From Desulfobacteraceae bacterium (GTDB lineage: Bacteria > Desulfobacterota > DSM-4660 > Desulfatiglandales > Desulfatiglandaceae): a DNA stretch of 10,474 nucleotides. The notes beneath the pieces were generated by a model. That model saw only the letters and a list, made by a program, of their open reading frames with translations, did not search any database and was not told the DNA's origin. The position numbers and the translations under genes are program-made. Below are positions 1-5,261 of the stretch, one piece after another; the stretch's first letter is position 1, and the number at the start of each line of letters is the position of its first letter. Where the stretch lies: the NCBI GenBank assembly GCA_020349865.1, contig CP070700.1:4207056-4217529 (forward strand). Direction: 5' to 3'.

Positions 1-1
1 G

Positions 2-20
2 CACTTTAGATCACTTTAGA
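2..20. repeat. Short direct repeat, two copies of CACTTTAGA
   Basis: CACTTTAGA occurs at 2-10 and again at 12-20, giving a 10-base period that then decays into related sequence (ACTTCACACTTT) up to about position 33. It sits in the AT-rich leader of the first gene. It may be the edge of a longer repeat array cut off by the window start. No function can be assigned. Confidence 0.5.
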
Positions 21-102
21 CACTTCACACTTTTTCAATTTTGCAATTTTCTGCACGTTTTGAGCTGAATTTTATCACTAAGGTACTAAAAAAGAATGAG
101 CC

Positions 103-699
103 ATGGAAAGTAAATATGACAAGATCTTATCTGCCGAGGAATCCTTTGCCAGAGAAGTTGCCCTTGGAGTCCATATCACCAAATCCCTGACTGTATGGCA
201 CTACCTGATACCGGGCATGTTTATTATTGATTTTCTGAAAAGGGGCAGTGGCATAAAGAGGTACTCTCATCATTTCATGTTTCCCAGGAAGCTGGCGCTT
301 GATGCGGCCCAGGCCATAACCCAAGGAGAAGAAAAGTCACAAAGGCTTTTGGAGGCTGAGGGAGAAATCAAAACGTGGCTGAATTCCTTAAACCTTTATT
401 CAGAGGGCCTGCTACGGAGTCAAATAACGACGGTTGATTTACTCGTTGATCATTACGAAAGGCTGCTAAAGGCCAATGGAGACAGCTATTATTATTTGAT
501 CGAAAATGCTTATACCAGCCGAGCAAATTACGAGGCCTTTCTGTCACGCCTTACCTCGGCGGAAAATGAAGTGGATCGGACCATTATTGAAACACTGGGT
601 GAAACAGAGACCCTCCGTGTAAGACTTGAGGCAGAAAAAGTACAGGTAGAGAAGCAGAGAAAAAAACATACCGACAGAGTCTTTTCATGGACAGGATAG
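103..699 (+). CDS. Uncharacterised ~200-aa protein, paralogue 1 of 3
   Basis: The protein has 198 residues and I cannot assign a function. It is clearly paralogous to the products at 707-1351 and 2280-2885. Shared landmarks are a Trp followed by a short hydrophobic stretch (about 31-45, VWHYLIPGMFIIDFL), a basic RKLALDAA block (62-69), a LYSEGLLRSQ segment (98-107), LLVDHYERLL (113-122), an aromatic Y..IENAY segment (130-137) and YEAFLSRL...ENEV (143-157). The C-terminus (about 165-192) is charged and helical, possibly coiled coil. The hydrophobic patch is short for a transmembrane helix and may be a peripheral membrane anchor. An in-frame TGA at 97-99 makes ATG 103 the first usable start; the ribosome-binding site (GAATGAG) is weak. 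From memory it may belong to the NCBI family NF038143, seen mainly in Desulfobacterota, but I could not check. It is 7 bp from the next gene, so probably co-transcribed. Confidence 0.8.
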   Translation: MESKYDKILSAEESFAREVALGVHITKSLTVWHYLIPGMFIIDFLKRGSGIKRYSHHFMFPRKLALDAAQAITQGEEKSQRLLEAEGEIKTWLNSLNLYSEGLLRSQITTVDLLVDHYERLLKANGDSYYYLIENAYTSRANYEAFLSRLTSAENEVDRTIIETLGETETLRVRLEAEKVQVEKQRKKHTDRVFSWTG

Positions 700-706
700 G
701 TTGACC

Positions 707-1351
707 ATGGGAAAAACCCGAAAGATGGATCTGGGAAAAAAATGTAAGCGTATTTTTTCAAAGGAACAGTCATTGGCTAGAACCGTTGCCCATGCGGTGA
801 TAAAATTACAGCCAATCTCTGTATGGGAAGTCATGATGCCCTTATTGCTGGTCTTTTCATTTGCGAAATCCAAAGAGACCAGAGAGATCTTTACCCAGAA
901 TTTCCTTTTCACAAAAAGACTGGCCTTGAAGGCAGCATGGGATATTATAGAGAAATGCGAGCAAAAGAAGGAGGCCTTGTCGCGAATTGAGGAAGAGACA
1001 ATGCGGCTTCTCTCCTCCATCAAGGAGGGTATTTACTCGGAAGAAGTTCGTCTTAAGCAAATGGCAGAGATCACCTTGCTCATTGATCACTACTGCCTGC
1101 TTATTAATGCGGAAGGTAACGATTATAACTTTTGGGTGATCAACGCCTACCGAAGACCGGATAATTATATCGCTTTTTTAAGGCAACTTAAAGAAGCTGA
1201 AAAAGAAGTCTATGGCGCAGCCATGCAGACTGTGGGGACGCAGACCAGTGCTGAAATGGTCGCCACAATGGAAAAAACAACGGAAAGATTAAGAATGGCG
1301 GCGGTCGAAAAGATTTTCAGGACTACCAACTGGCAGAACCATGTTGAATAG
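707..1351 (+). CDS. Uncharacterised ~200-aa protein, paralogue 2 of 3
   Basis: The protein has 214 residues from ATG 707. A TTG at 701 is in frame, but the purine-rich AGGATAGG at 693-700 abuts it and sits 6 bases before ATG 707, so ATG is the better start. It shares the family landmarks: VWEVMMPLLLVFSF (39-52), FLFTKRLALKAAWDI (66-80), GIYSEEVRLKQ (108-118), ITLLIDHYCLL (122-132), INAYRRPDNYIAFL (145-158), EAEKEV (163-168) and a C-terminal MAAVEKIF (197-204). It resembles the protein at 2280-2885 more than the first paralogue in the FLFTKRLA and ERIF-like regions. No enzymatic motif is visible; the protein looks mainly alpha-helical with one hydrophobic patch. Its last 11 bases overlap the acyltransferase start, suggesting translational coupling. 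Function unknown. Confidence 0.82.
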   Translation: MGKTRKMDLGKKCKRIFSKEQSLARTVAHAVIKLQPISVWEVMMPLLLVFSFAKSKETREIFTQNFLFTKRLALKAAWDIIEKCEQKKEALSRIEEETMRLLSSIKEGIYSEEVRLKQMAEITLLIDHYCLLINAEGNDYNFWVINAYRRPDNYIAFLRQLKEAEKEVYGAAMQTVGTQTSAEMVATMEKTTERLRMAAVEKIFRTTNWQNHVE

Positions 1352-2165
1352 GGATGAGCGCCGCCTGATTTATGAACATGCTTATCTGCCGGAACATCTC
1401 CCTCACTATGTAGAACCGGTGTCAGGGTCGGAGCCTTACCTCCATGACAACTATCTTTGTTTTTACCGGAAAAACCACCTTACTTTTATCGGGTACCCAT
1501 TAGGGACGTTGGACGTTGATACCCCTAAAGCCTATGAATCTGCCTGCCAGCGTTTTCTCCCTGCAACAGTTGCGATCATTGCTCCTGAGATCTGGTTTTC
1601 AGATCAAACCTACAAAGACCAAGGTAAAGATACTTACTATCGTCTCGACCTGCCTTCGGGACCTCAAGACCCGGAAGTGGCCTACATGGTGCGCCGGGCA
1701 AAAAGGGAACTCCGGGTCACCCGCGGAATCTTCGGAAGAGAACACAAAAGACTGGTGAAGGCGTTTGTTTCGGGACATGCCTTGAGCCAGGAGCAGATAG
1801 CTGTCTTCCAGCGCATTCCTCACTATCTAAAACGATCCGTGACAGCTCACATCCTTGAGGCAAGAAAGGGCAATATCCTGGTCGCATTCAACGTAGTGGA
1901 GATGGGCTCGGCCAAATATGCCTTTTATGTTTTCAATTTTAGGTTGCTTAAGGAACATGTGCCTGGGGCCTCAGATCTGCTCTTTCTGGAGATGATTCGT
2001 CTGGCCCAAGCAGAGGGCAAGGCGGCCATCAACCTGGGTCTAGGCATCCATTCGGGGATTCGTCGCTTTAAGGAAAAGTGGGGAGGGGTCCCTTTTGTCC
2101 CCTATGCCTCCGCCCTGATTCAGAGGTCATCTGCTGGACTGGGAACGCTGGCCAGCAAACTTTGA
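1341..2165 (+). CDS. GNAT/FemAB-like acyl- or aminoacyltransferase
   Basis: The protein has 274 residues. The C-terminal half looks like the acyl-CoA or aminoacyl-tRNA-dependent transferase fold shared by FemABX, DUF2156 (phosphatidylglycerol lysyltransferase C-domain) and BioF2-like GNAT proteins. It has a strand pair around ILVAFNVVEMG...KYAFYVFNFR (about 178-202), a SDLLFLEMIRLAQAEGKAAINLG helix-strand unit (about 212-233), and the closing GIRRFKEKWGG motif (about 239-249, with W247) that ends in PFVPY. These features are typical of the superfamily, but neither substrate nor donor can be read from the sequence. There is no signal peptide or membrane segment, so it should be cytoplasmic. 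The start overlaps the upstream gene by 11 bases with no strong ribosome-binding site, consistent with coupling. Its tight link to two copies of an unknown family suggests a shared process, possibly lipid or envelope modification, but that is inference only. Confidence 0.75.
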   Translation: MLNRDERRLIYEHAYLPEHLPHYVEPVSGSEPYLHDNYLCFYRKNHLTFIGYPLGTLDVDTPKAYESACQRFLPATVAIIAPEIWFSDQTYKDQGKDTYYRLDLPSGPQDPEVAYMVRRAKRELRVTRGIFGREHKRLVKAFVSGHALSQEQIAVFQRIPHYLKRSVTAHILEARKGNILVAFNVVEMGSAKYAFYVFNFRLLKEHVPGASDLLFLEMIRLAQAEGKAAINLGLGIHSGIRRFKEKWGGVPFVPYASALIQRSSAGLGTLASKL

Positions 2166-2279
2166 CAAGAGGATCGGGATCAACTTAGGAACAGGGGGAA
2201 CATTGAATTATTGGGCTAAACTGTAACTGGTCCCTATCTGCCTGAGGAGCAGGTATCTCATGACGCAGAAATAACTCTT

Positions 2280-2885
2280 TCATCCCTCAGGGAATATCCT
2301 TTCCACTTCCTCCATCCTGACTTTATTGGAAGTCTCCTGAACTTTTTTGAACCAGCTGAGGCGATCTTTCTTGCTTCCCTTTCGCACGGACATAATAGAT
2401 ACCTGGATCACCTCTTTCTCTATTTGTTGAAGCTCATTGAGGAAGGACAGGTACTTTTTCTTTGACTGGTAGCTTCCTCTTATCATGTTTGCGTGGTTAG
2501 TTTCATTCGAGTTTAGTAGCCGAAGGTAATGATCGATGAGTAATTCGATCTCATGCAGTTGTTTGCGGCGAACCTTCTCTACGTAAAGTCCTTTTCTCTC
2601 CTTATCCAAGAGTTCCTTGGTCTTAATTTCTATCAATCGTTCCTCAACAACACGGTTTTTTCCGCCAAATATTTCCCATGCAGCATTGGAGGCCAATCGC
2701 TTTGTAAAGAGAAGGTTTTTACGTATGACAATGAGCCTTTTTCTAAAGCGAATATAGTCAGCCAGTAGAGACGGAAGAAGAAGCGCTCTCCAGCCCAATT
2801 TAGCCTTTTTTGTTTCAAGGAGATTCCGGGCGATTCTGTTAGCCTGTTTTGTCTCATGCTTCAAAATAATCCGTTGGTTTCTCAT
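2280..2885 (-). CDS. Uncharacterised ~200-aa protein, paralogue 3 of 3
   Basis: The protein has 201 residues from the ATG at 2885-2883. An in-frame TTG nine bases upstream (2894-2892) would add MRT, and neither start has a strong ribosome-binding site. It is the third member of the family encoded at 103-699 and 707-1351. Matching blocks are GWRALLLPSLLADYIRFRK (31-49), LLFTKRLASNAAWEIF (58-73), KGLYVEKVRRKQ (98-109), IELLIDHYLRLL (113-124), YQSKKKYLSFLNEL (139-152), IEKEV (155-159) and MEEVERIF (191-198). It is rich in Lys and Arg. The gene converges on the three-gene unit, with 114 bp between stop codons and no obvious terminator there. It could be an inverted duplicate of the neighbouring copies or an independently kept paralogue; moderate divergence across the whole length argues against a very recent duplication. 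Function unknown. Confidence 0.8.
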   Translation of the reverse strand: MRNQRIILKHETKQANRIARNLLETKKAKLGWRALLLPSLLADYIRFRKRLIVIRKNLLFTKRLASNAAWEIFGGKNRVVEERLIEIKTKELLDKERKGLYVEKVRRKQLHEIELLIDHYLRLLNSNETNHANMIRGSYQSKKKYLSFLNELQQIEKEVIQVSIMSVRKGSKKDRLSWFKKVQETSNKVRMEEVERIFPEG

Positions 2886-3073
2886 AGTGCGCAATAAAGA
2901 CCACTAATAGATTTTGGTGTACTCGTGAAAAGTTCTGTTATGCCGCTTGGCAGCATCGTAGCAAAAAGGAAGTCTAATCTTTTTAAATGATTGAATGCAC
3001 TCCAATTAATATCATATAAAATTAATCTACTATAGCCATTTTCACAAAATGACTTGCTTGGAAGTCAATCTGC

Positions 3074-3225
3074 CTGTCATTGCAAGTCTGACGAAGGGAG
3101 CCGAAACAATCTTTTTGCATAACGTGGATCGCTTTTTATAACACTTGATAGGAACAGGCTCCGCAATCTAGTGATTTCAAGCTCTTACAGTCAATGAGAT
3201 TGCTTCGCTACGCTCGCAATGACAG
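3074..3225. repeat. Inverted pair of GTCATTGC...GCAATCT interspersed repeats
   Basis: The left arm (3074-3112) begins CTGTCATTGCAAG and ends AAACAATCT. The right arm (3196-3225), read on the minus strand, begins CTGTCATTGCGAG and ends AAGCAATCTC. The ends of the two arms match in inverted orientation, while the left arm has about ten extra central bases. They enclose about 83 bp of non-coding DNA. This type of sequence (GTCATTGCGAG...GAAGCAATCT) recurs as a dispersed intergenic repeat in many bacterial genomes, from general knowledge. The left copy is more degenerate than the right one. Confidence 0.7.
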
Positions 3226-3357
3226 CAGGAGGGACTTTTTACGAGTCCATCATCATTGACACGTAAAAAACCAATTGACGATTGCTCGTTGAAGCAACCC
3301 CATGGAGGAGAATAAAGTATCGTTCTATTATTTGAATAGATCTCAGAAATGGAGGGT

Positions 3358-3396
3358 AAAGGGGAGGAGTCCCCTCTGAGAACCCCCCTCCCTTTT
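3358..3396 (-). terminator. Possible terminator after the YeiH-family gene
   Basis: The GC-rich hairpin lies 12 bp past the transporter stop codon. A compact perfect stem, AGGGGA (3360-3365) with TCCCCT (3370-3375), has a 4-base loop. An alternative longer pairing joins AAAGGGGAGG (3358-3367) to CCTCCCTTTT with one bulge. On the minus strand the following T-run is only three bases, so termination in that direction may be weak. On the plus strand TTTTATTT follows the longer stem, so the structure could work in both directions. Confidence 0.4.
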
Positions 3397-3407
3397 ATTT
3401 GTGACCA

Positions 3408-4727
3408 TTAGTCAGGCAGAATGGCCGGTGTGAAGAACGTACCAGACCAGAGTATCCAGGCAATAAACAGGGTCCAGATGGCATTGGCTGTCTGGGAAAG
3501 CCAGTAGGCAATGGCAGGTCTACCGCCGCCAACAGAGACCAATTCCTTGAAGTTGGTCTCCAGGCCAATGGAGACGAAGCAGAGTGCAAAGAACCAGCTC
3601 CGATAATTCTTGCAGGCACTGGCGATTGTCTTGGCCGCCTTTTCACCCATGGCCGGTTCAACGATGAAAGAGACTACCAGAGAGGCCACCATGAACCCGA
3701 CCACGAACTTGGGGAAGCGGTACCAGATTTCCATGTAAGAAGGCCTTTCAGCATCTGGATGTTCCTTTCGTTCCAGGCTCATGGTCGCCCAGAGGGCCAT
3801 CAAGAAGGCAACAACACCGATGAGCACGTTCTGAGCCATCTTGACCATGGCAGCGGCCTGAACCGCGGCCTTGCCTTTAATCACCTCTCCGGCGGCAACG
3901 ACCGCCCCCGTATTATCGATCACCCCTCCAATCCACGCGCCTGCCATATTGTTGGGCAGGTTCATCCATATAGCAATAGGGGGCATCACAAGAATCAATA
4001 CGACTGCGCAGACCATGACCCAGGCAATCATATAACTCACTTCCTTGGGATCTCCCTGGATTGCGCCACCGGCTGCAATGGTCGCCGATACGCCGCAGAT
4101 GGAGTTGGCCGTTGCAATGATGGCACTGAAGCGTTCTGACACCTTGAATTTTCTGCAGATCCAGTAAGTCATGAACCATACCGCGGTTGCCACAAGAAGG
4201 GCCTGGGCAACACCCATCGCCCCCGCTTTGAGTACTACGGAAAACATGATCGTCGCTCCCATGCAGACGAGGCCGATCTTTACGAAAAATTCCGTTAGAC
4301 CCGCTGCCTTGAGAACCTTAGGGACGCCAAAAATGTTGCTGATAATCAGGCCAAAGGCCAGCGCCCAGATGACGTACTCTATCCCCCAGGCCTTGATAAA
4401 CTTCTGGCTGCCGATGAACATGGCAAGGAAAGCCAGGATAAAGATGATCAAAAAGCCCGGGATGTAAAGCTTGAGTTCCCGCTTCATAAATGCGGCCCCG
4501 ATAAGGGTGAGCACGCATGTAGTGATGAAAAAGACAATGCTCGTGCCGAGGGTGCTCCACCCCTTGGGAAAGGCCACCGCCAGGCTCACCCATTTGGCAA
4601 TCTTAGGGGGACCGGGAAGCATCCCGGCAATGGCCAGGACGAGGATAAACCAGCCGATCCAGCATGCCCACCAATCCTCGGATCGCCAAAGGGACGACCA
4701 GTCAATCTTGTCATTTCTGGTGTTCAT
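3408..4727 (-). CDS. YeiH-family putative sulfate exporter (membrane)
   Basis: The 439-residue integral membrane protein has about ten or eleven hydrophobic segments and fits the YeiH / UPF0324 (Cons_hypoth698) family, annotated as putative sulfate exporters. Diagnostic stretches are NSICGVSATIAAGGAI (208-223, matching the family CG-S-A-I-A signature), AWIGGVIDNTGAVVAAG (264-280), and FVSIGLETNFKEL (384-396) followed by GGRPAIAYWL (401-410). It is longer than E. coli YeiH (about 350 residues) owing to an N-terminal extension of roughly 80-90 residues with two extra membrane segments. The ribosome-binding site (AAAGGAGAG, about 9 bases before ATG) is strong. Upstream lies a sigma-54 promoter with IHF and enhancer-like sites, and a kinase/activator pair is divergently encoded, so regulated expression is likely. 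The transported ion is not proven for most members; sulfite, sulfonates or other anions are possible. Confidence 0.88.
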   Translation of the reverse strand: MNTRNDKIDWSSLWRSEDWWACWIGWFILVLAIAGMLPGPPKIAKWVSLAVAFPKGWSTLGTSIVFFITTCVLTLIGAAFMKRELKLYIPGFLIIFILAFLAMFIGSQKFIKAWGIEYVIWALAFGLIISNIFGVPKVLKAAGLTEFFVKIGLVCMGATIMFSVVLKAGAMGVAQALLVATAVWFMTYWICRKFKVSERFSAIIATANSICGVSATIAAGGAIQGDPKEVSYMIAWVMVCAVVLILVMPPIAIWMNLPNNMAGAWIGGVIDNTGAVVAAGEVIKGKAAVQAAAMVKMAQNVLIGVVAFLMALWATMSLERKEHPDAERPSYMEIWYRFPKFVVGFMVASLVVSFIVEPAMGEKAAKTIASACKNYRSWFFALCFVSIGLETNFKELVSVGGGRPAIAYWLSQTANAIWTLFIAWILWSGTFFTPAILPD

Positions 4728-4786
4728 AAGAAATCTCTCCTTTCAATTGGGTTCGACAAAGTCGATTCCTGGGTTTGAAGCATTCA

Positions 4787-4816
4787 CTATGGTACAAAGG
4801 GCCATATTTCTTTCAT
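4787..4816 (-). CDS. Possible 9-codon leader peptide upstream of the transporter
   Basis: On the minus strand, ATG at 4816-4814 opens a nine-codon frame encoding MKEIWPFVP, then TAG. It is preceded by GAGGAAAGG with 6 bases spacing, a reasonable ribosome-binding site. It lies within the predicted 190-nt leader of the transporter mRNA and ends 59 bases before its start codon. Such a short frame can arise by chance, and no attenuator structure is evident, so this is a weak call. Confidence 0.2.
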   Translation of the reverse strand: MKEIWPFVP

Positions 4817-4861
4817 GAGTAACCTTTCCTCATTTTCTTCTCTTTACAAATGTCCTGGGAC

Positions 4862-4871
4862 TCACCTCCTT
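4862..4871 (-). promoter_or_regulatory. Perfect Shine-Dalgarno-like site with no gene behind it
   Basis: The minus strand reads AAGGAGGTGA here, a full-length match to the 3' end of 16S rRNA. No ATG, GTG or useful TTG lies 5-10 bases downstream: the nearest TTG is 12 bases away and is followed at once by TAA. It is inside the predicted leader of the transporter mRNA. It may be a ribosome standby site, the remnant of a lost leader gene, or chance. Confidence 0.35.
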
Positions 4872-4927
4872 TCTATGCTTTGTACATGTGTGAGTGCCTC
4901 AGTTGATCACTTAGCAGTTACATTTAT

Positions 4928-4943
4928 TGCAAGGAGAGTGCCA
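4928..4943 (-). promoter_or_regulatory. Sigma-54 (-24/-12) promoter of the YeiH-family gene
   Basis: The minus strand reads TGGCACTCTCCTTGCA, matching the consensus TGGCACG-N4-TTGCW at every defined position except the seventh (T for G). The GG falls at 4942-4941 (-25/-24) and the GC at 4930-4929 (-13/-12), so transcription should start near 4917 and leave a leader of about 190 nt before the transporter ATG. A sigma-54 activator gene lies about 2.9 kb away in the divergent operon. Confidence 0.82.
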
Positions 4944-4960
4944 GCATATGAATCATGCTG
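4942..4960. promoter_or_regulatory. Perfect 6-bp inverted repeat abutting the -24 element
   Basis: CAGCAT (4942-4947) and ATGCTG (4955-4960) form a perfect inverted repeat with a 7-base spacer. It overlaps the outer edge of the sigma-54 -24 box by two bases. A protein bound here would be placed to block RNA polymerase, but no regulator is known and short repeats of this size occur by chance. Confidence 0.3.
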
Positions 4961-4993
4961 TTACGGCAGAATATAATTAGATTTACATTGAAT

Positions 4994-5006
4994 TATCAAT
5001 CAGTTG
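4994..5006 (+). promoter_or_regulatory. IHF-binding site between promoter and enhancer
   Basis: TATCAATCAGTTG matches the IHF consensus WATCAA-N4-TTR exactly. It is flanked by the AT-rich run 4969-4993, as is common at IHF sites. Its centre is about 83 bp upstream of the predicted sigma-54 start, between the -24 box and the palindrome at 5055-5072, where a bend would bring a distal activator to the polymerase. Confidence 0.65.
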
Positions 5007-5054
5007 ACGCTATTATACCTTTTCTGGTGGATCATTGAAAAACGGAGCATATAG

Positions 5055-5072
5055 TGCTTCCCAAAGGAAGCA
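5055..5072. promoter_or_regulatory. Palindromic enhancer candidate for the NtrC-type regulator
   Basis: TGCTTCC (5055-5061), four bases, GGAAGCA (5066-5072) form a perfect 7+7 inverted repeat. Its centre is about 147 bp upstream of the predicted sigma-54 start, in the usual range for enhancer sites of NtrC-family activators, which often bind 16-18-bp dyads. It is nested inside a wider inverted pair, ACGGAG (5042-5047) with CTCCGT (5092-5097). A looser relative, TCCCA-GT-TGGGA, lies at 5112-5123. Confidence 0.55.
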
Positions 5073-5196
5073 GCGCCTCTTTTGGTTGGCACTCCGTAAC
5101 CTTAGGCTTAATCCCAGTTGGGAGTTATAAGCATCAATCTCATTCCTTGTTTAAAAGCCAAAATTGTGCCGTATTGCTTTTGTTTTTCTTTTACCT

Positions 5197-5215
5197 GTTA
5201 TCTTGATGTGATAAC
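5197..5215. promoter_or_regulatory. GTTATC-N7-GATAAC operator-like dyad before the kinase gene
   Basis: GTTATC (5197-5202) and GATAAC (5210-5215) form a perfect 6+6 inverted repeat with a 7-base spacer, 46 bases before the kinase ATG. A second, smaller dyad (TTCTG at 5225-5229, CAGAA at 5234-5238) follows. Either could be an operator or leader hairpin controlling the kinase operon; the binding protein is unknown. Confidence 0.35.
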
Positions 5216-5261
5216 GTAAATATTTTCTGAACGCAGAATATTAACGGAGGAGGCACATGCC

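Larger units (their letters stand above)
2886..3407. other. Intergenic region without a supported gene
   Basis: I see no credible coding sequence here. The first part (about 2886-3060) is AT-rich and should contain the promoter of the minus-strand gene ending at 2280; a weak TTGCTA / CATAAC pair with 16-bp spacing lies on the minus strand near 2935-2965, too weak to call. The middle holds an inverted pair of GTCATTGC-type repeats (3074-3225), followed by a small hairpin (GGACT at 3232-3236, AGTCC at 3244-3248). The end holds a GC-rich hairpin just past the transporter stop codon. Confidence 0.6.
4728..5261. other. Divergent regulatory region between transporter and kinase
   Basis: This 534-bp gap separates the transporter from the kinase operon. 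It holds, from left to right, the transporter leader with a strong orphan Shine-Dalgarno-like site, a sigma-54 promoter, an IHF site, a palindromic enhancer candidate and small dyads near the kinase gene. I found no convincing -35/-10 or -24/-12 promoter pointing toward the kinase, and no protein-coding gene of normal size. Confidence 0.7.

Noticed and set aside
1..33. CRISPR or tandem array at the left edge
   Set aside because: Only two 9-base copies with one base between them are visible, far too short for a CRISPR repeat-spacer pattern.
2166..2279. Terminator between the convergent genes
   Set aside because: Only weak pairings (CCTG..CAGG near 2241-2253, and CCTGAGG with CCTCAGG at 2285-2291) and no T-run in the right place.
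2948..2965. Sigma-54-like box on the plus strand (TTGGCAGCATCGTAGCAA)
   Set aside because: GG and GC have the right spacing and TGGCA is present, but positions in the -12 region deviate and it points toward the 3' end of a convergent gene with nothing to transcribe.
3759..4139. Plus-strand open frames inside the transporter gene
   Set aside because: They are antisense to a clear membrane-protein gene and show no family features of their own.
5088..5103. TTGGCACTCCGTAACC as a sigma-54 promoter toward the kinase
   Set aside because: The -24 half is good, but the position where GC is required at -12 reads CC, so the invariant part is missing.
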